Origin: Halobacterium jilantaiense
Lineage (GTDB): Archaea; Halobacteriota; Halobacteria; Halobacteriales; Halobacteriaceae
Assembly: GCF_900110535.1 (NCBI RefSeq)
Contig: NZ_FOJA01000001.1
Location: 2,577,393 to 2,641,392 of the forward strand
DNA: 64,000 nt
Direction of reading: 5' to 3'
Positions 62,497 through 64,000 of this stretch are shown piece by piece. The position numbers and the translations under genes were made by a program. The notes beneath the pieces were generated by a model. It was not told the DNA's origin, searched no databases, and saw nothing but the letters and a program-made list of their open reading frames with translations. How positions within the stretch are numbered: position 1 is the stretch's first letter; each line of letters opens with the position of its first letter.

Positions 62497-62808
62497 TTAC
62501 TCGGCGGGCGGAGCGCGCGCGACCTCGTAGTCACCGTCCTCCTCGACGCCGAGTACCGCCCACTCGCAGGGCGGGTCGAGCCGTTCGAGTTCTCGCTCGA
62601 GTGCCGGCGCTTGGTCGGCCCACGTGACGAAGCAGCGATAACCGCCGTCGTGGGTGGCTTCGTCGACGTCGTCTGTGACGGCGCGCACTCGTATCTCCTT
62701 CCAGTCGCGCGTGGCGGAGAATTCGGCACCGTCGCCAGCGAGGCTGTACCCGAGGTCGTCGAAGATCGACCGGGCCTGCTCGTCGGGAGGGGTGGTAACA
62801 GTCCCCAT
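62497..62808 (-). CDS. Small haloarchaeal protein (DUF7116-like)
   Basis: A 103-residue acidic protein. MGTVTTPPDEQARSIFDDLGYSLAGDGAEFSATRDWKEIRV is the conserved start of a haloarchaeal family I recall as DUF7116; DGGYRCFVTWADQAPALERELERL follows. No motif suggests enzymatic activity. ATG 62808 is chosen because the frame beyond lacks the family pattern. Converges with the aminotransferase (23-nt gap). Confidence 0.74.
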   Translation of the reverse strand: MGTVTTPPDEQARSIFDDLGYSLAGDGAEFSATRDWKEIRVRAVTDDVDEATHDGGYRCFVTWADQAPALERELERLDPPCEWAVLGVEEDGDYEVARAPPAE

Positions 62809-62974
62809 GCAACTACTTCCTTCGCGGGCATGGGTCATAAGCTTTCTTGCCGTGACATCTAGTGGCATGGCTCGTCGGTGACGCTCCGCTCAGACGCCAG
62901 CACTGCTGAACGGGCGCACCTCTGACACGCCCAGATGTGGTAGCGACCGGCAGAGAAGTGACGACGGCGGCAGC

Positions 62975-63214
62975 CTACTCGTGGGCCGAGTCCCACTCCT
63001 CGGCCTTCCGGAAGTTCCCGCAGACGTTGCACTTGATGCGCCCCATCGAGTCCATCGCGTTGTCCACGGACTCGCAGTTCGAGCAGTACCAGCCCCAGCG
63101 GTTCTCGCGCTCGGGCGTCCCGTAGACCACGAAGAACGGCCCGTCCTGCCCGCGCTCGCCCTCGTCCTCCGCGACGTACAGCGTCTCGCCGTCGTCGCGC
63201 TCGACCGTCAACAT
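62975..63214 (-). CDS. Small zinc-ribbon protein (DUF5816-like)
   Basis: A 79-residue protein with a C-terminal zinc ribbon (YCSNCESVDNAMDSMGRIKCNVCGNFRKAEEWD, four Cys in two CxxC pairs), preceded by a beta region GPFFVVYGTPERENRWGWY. The layout matches the haloarchaeal DUF5816 family, possibly nucleic-acid binding. Function unknown. ATG 63214 follows the gap to the divergent phosphoesterase. The 166-nt gap 62809-62974 holds no gene. Confidence 0.77.
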   Translation of the reverse strand: MLTVERDDGETLYVAEDEGERGQDGPFFVVYGTPERENRWGWYCSNCESVDNAMDSMGRIKCNVCGNFRKAEEWDSAHE

Positions 63215-63307
63215 ACTCCCGCGTACCGCAGTCCCGCATTTATCCCTTTCTCCCCCGGGTGCCGCTTCCGAAACCCCCTTGGCTCGAAACCGCCTCCTGT
63301 CGACATC

Positions 63308-64000
63308 GTGGCCCCCTCCATCTATCACTACTCGGACCTGGAGAACGTCTACGACACGCCCGAGCGAGCCGGCCGGCTCGCGACCCTGCTGGCCGAGCGC
63401 GGGGACGCCATCGCCGCCGGCAGCGGCGACAACACGTCGCCGGGCGTGCTCTCGCTCGTGACCGACGGCTGGCAGGCGATGGACCTCTACGACGCCGTCG
63501 ACCCGGACGTCGCGACGTTCGGCAACCACGACTTCGACTACGGGCCGGAGACCACTGCGGAACTGGTCTCGGCGTCCCAGCAGACGTGGGTGTCGGCGAA
63601 CGTCTACCTGGACGACGAGCGCGTCGCCGGCGTCGACCCGTGGACAATCGTCGAGCGCGACGGCGTCGCGGTCGGCTTCTTCGGCGTACTGGACGACTCG
63701 ACCCCCGCGCTGAATCCCATGGCCAGCGACCTCACTGTCACCGACCCCGTCGCGGCCGCGACGGAGGCGGAAACCGAACTGCGCGAAGCCGGGGCGGACT
63801 ACGTCGTCGCGCTCTCGCATCTCGGTCGCGGCGACGAAGAGCTCGCCGCCGCGACCACCGTCGACGCCGTGCTCGGCGGCCACATCGCCAGCGAGCGCGT
63901 CGAACGCCTCGACGACACCCTGCTCACGCGGCCCGGTTCGGGCGGCGAGGTCGTCCTCGAAGTCGACCTCGACTCCGGCGACGTGGCCCGCTACGTCGTC
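63308..64000 (+). CDS. 5'-nucleotidase/UDP-sugar hydrolase family metallophosphoesterase (partial)
   Basis: 231 codons from GTG 63308 are visible before the window ends. Calcineurin-like metal motifs are present in altered form: IYHYSDLENVYDT for the usual DxH, AAGSGDNTSPGVLSLV (GDN) and ATFGNHDFDYG (GNHD), then VVALSHLGRGDEELAA and VLGGHIAS (GGH). This subfamily hydrolyses nucleotides or nucleotide sugars. No signal sequence is seen, so it is probably cytoplasmic. The C-terminal nucleotidase domain is outside the window. Confidence 0.85.
   Translation, partial: MAPSIYHYSDLENVYDTPERAGRLATLLAERGDAIAAGSGDNTSPGVLSLVTDGWQAMDLYDAVDPDVATFGNHDFDYGPETTAELVSASQQTWVSANVYLDDERVAGVDPWTIVERDGVAVGFFGVLDDSTPALNPMASDLTVTDPVAAATEAETELREAGADYVVALSHLGRGDEELAAATTVDAVLGGHIASERVERLDDTLLTRPGSGGEVVLEVDLDSGDVARYVV

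Noticed and set aside
1-64000. CRISPR array or intact insertion sequence
   Set aside because: No regularly spaced direct repeats and no transposase or integrase gene were seen on either strand.

Overview
The window is chromosomal DNA of a haloarchaeon, probably Halobacterium or a close relative. It is GC-rich with strongly G/C-biased third codon positions. The proteins are acidic (D/E-rich), most starts are leaderless, with an archaeal TATA-like box about 25-30 nt upstream, and GTG starts are common. Marker genes fit: ribosomal protein S17e, deoxyhypusine synthase, a dodecin very like the 68-residue Halobacterium protein, a soluble Htr-type transducer, F420-biosynthesis cofD and a CTAG-type orphan methylase. 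There are no rRNA genes, CRISPR arrays or intact insertion sequences. The only RNA gene I can support is tRNA-Val(CAC) at the left end, followed by a short duplication of its own 3' end.

Left part (1-24.5 kb). TrkA/TrkH potassium uptake genes come first, then a redox block of aldo-keto reductase, small flavoprotein, pirin and aldehyde dehydrogenase. Three promoters in that block share an unannotated TTACC-N4-GGTAA element. Next are a SprT-like peptidase, the amt-glnK ammonium operon, an orphan methylase, sucC-sucD (succinyl-CoA synthetase), an SDR, a tandem pair of sodium symporters, and a propionyl/acyl-CoA carboxylase set. In that set pccB-pccX is separated from pccA by a GNAT, a P450 and an HTH-10 regulator.

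Middle (24.5-46.3 kb). Between pccA and the biotin ligase gene birA lies a visibly A/T-richer segment. It carries a CHAT-type (caspase-like) protease and, convergent with overlapping stop codons, a 44-residue single-helix peptide. This is the most interesting candidate system in the window. It is followed by an AidB-like acyl-CoA dehydrogenase, UspA, an amidohydrolase, an HD hydrolase, two paralogous lipoproteins, a tightly overlapping cofactor-type operon (cofD, DUS-like, CitG-like, DUF447), a helicase IV-like SF1 helicase, deoxyhypusine synthase, S17e, asd and a D-2-hydroxyacid dehydrogenase.

Right part (46.3-64 kb). A gene-poor stretch at 46.3-47.0 kb contains a run of perfect short hairpins. 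After it come orphan membrane and lipoproteins, a frameshifted membrane-gene remnant, an E/V-repeat coiled-coil membrane protein, a polysaccharide-type flippase, a soluble transducer, hisD (with a short insertion that contains a similar hairpin), a PQQ-like beta-propeller lipoprotein, dodecin, several membrane proteins, MscS, a secreted TNase/lamin-tail nuclease, an alanine-glyoxylate-type aminotransferase, two small haloarchaeal proteins, and the start of a 5'-nucleotidase-like phosphoesterase cut by the window end.

Functions are assigned from motifs and remembered family features only; no database search was possible. DUF numbers are given from memory and should be read as tentative.
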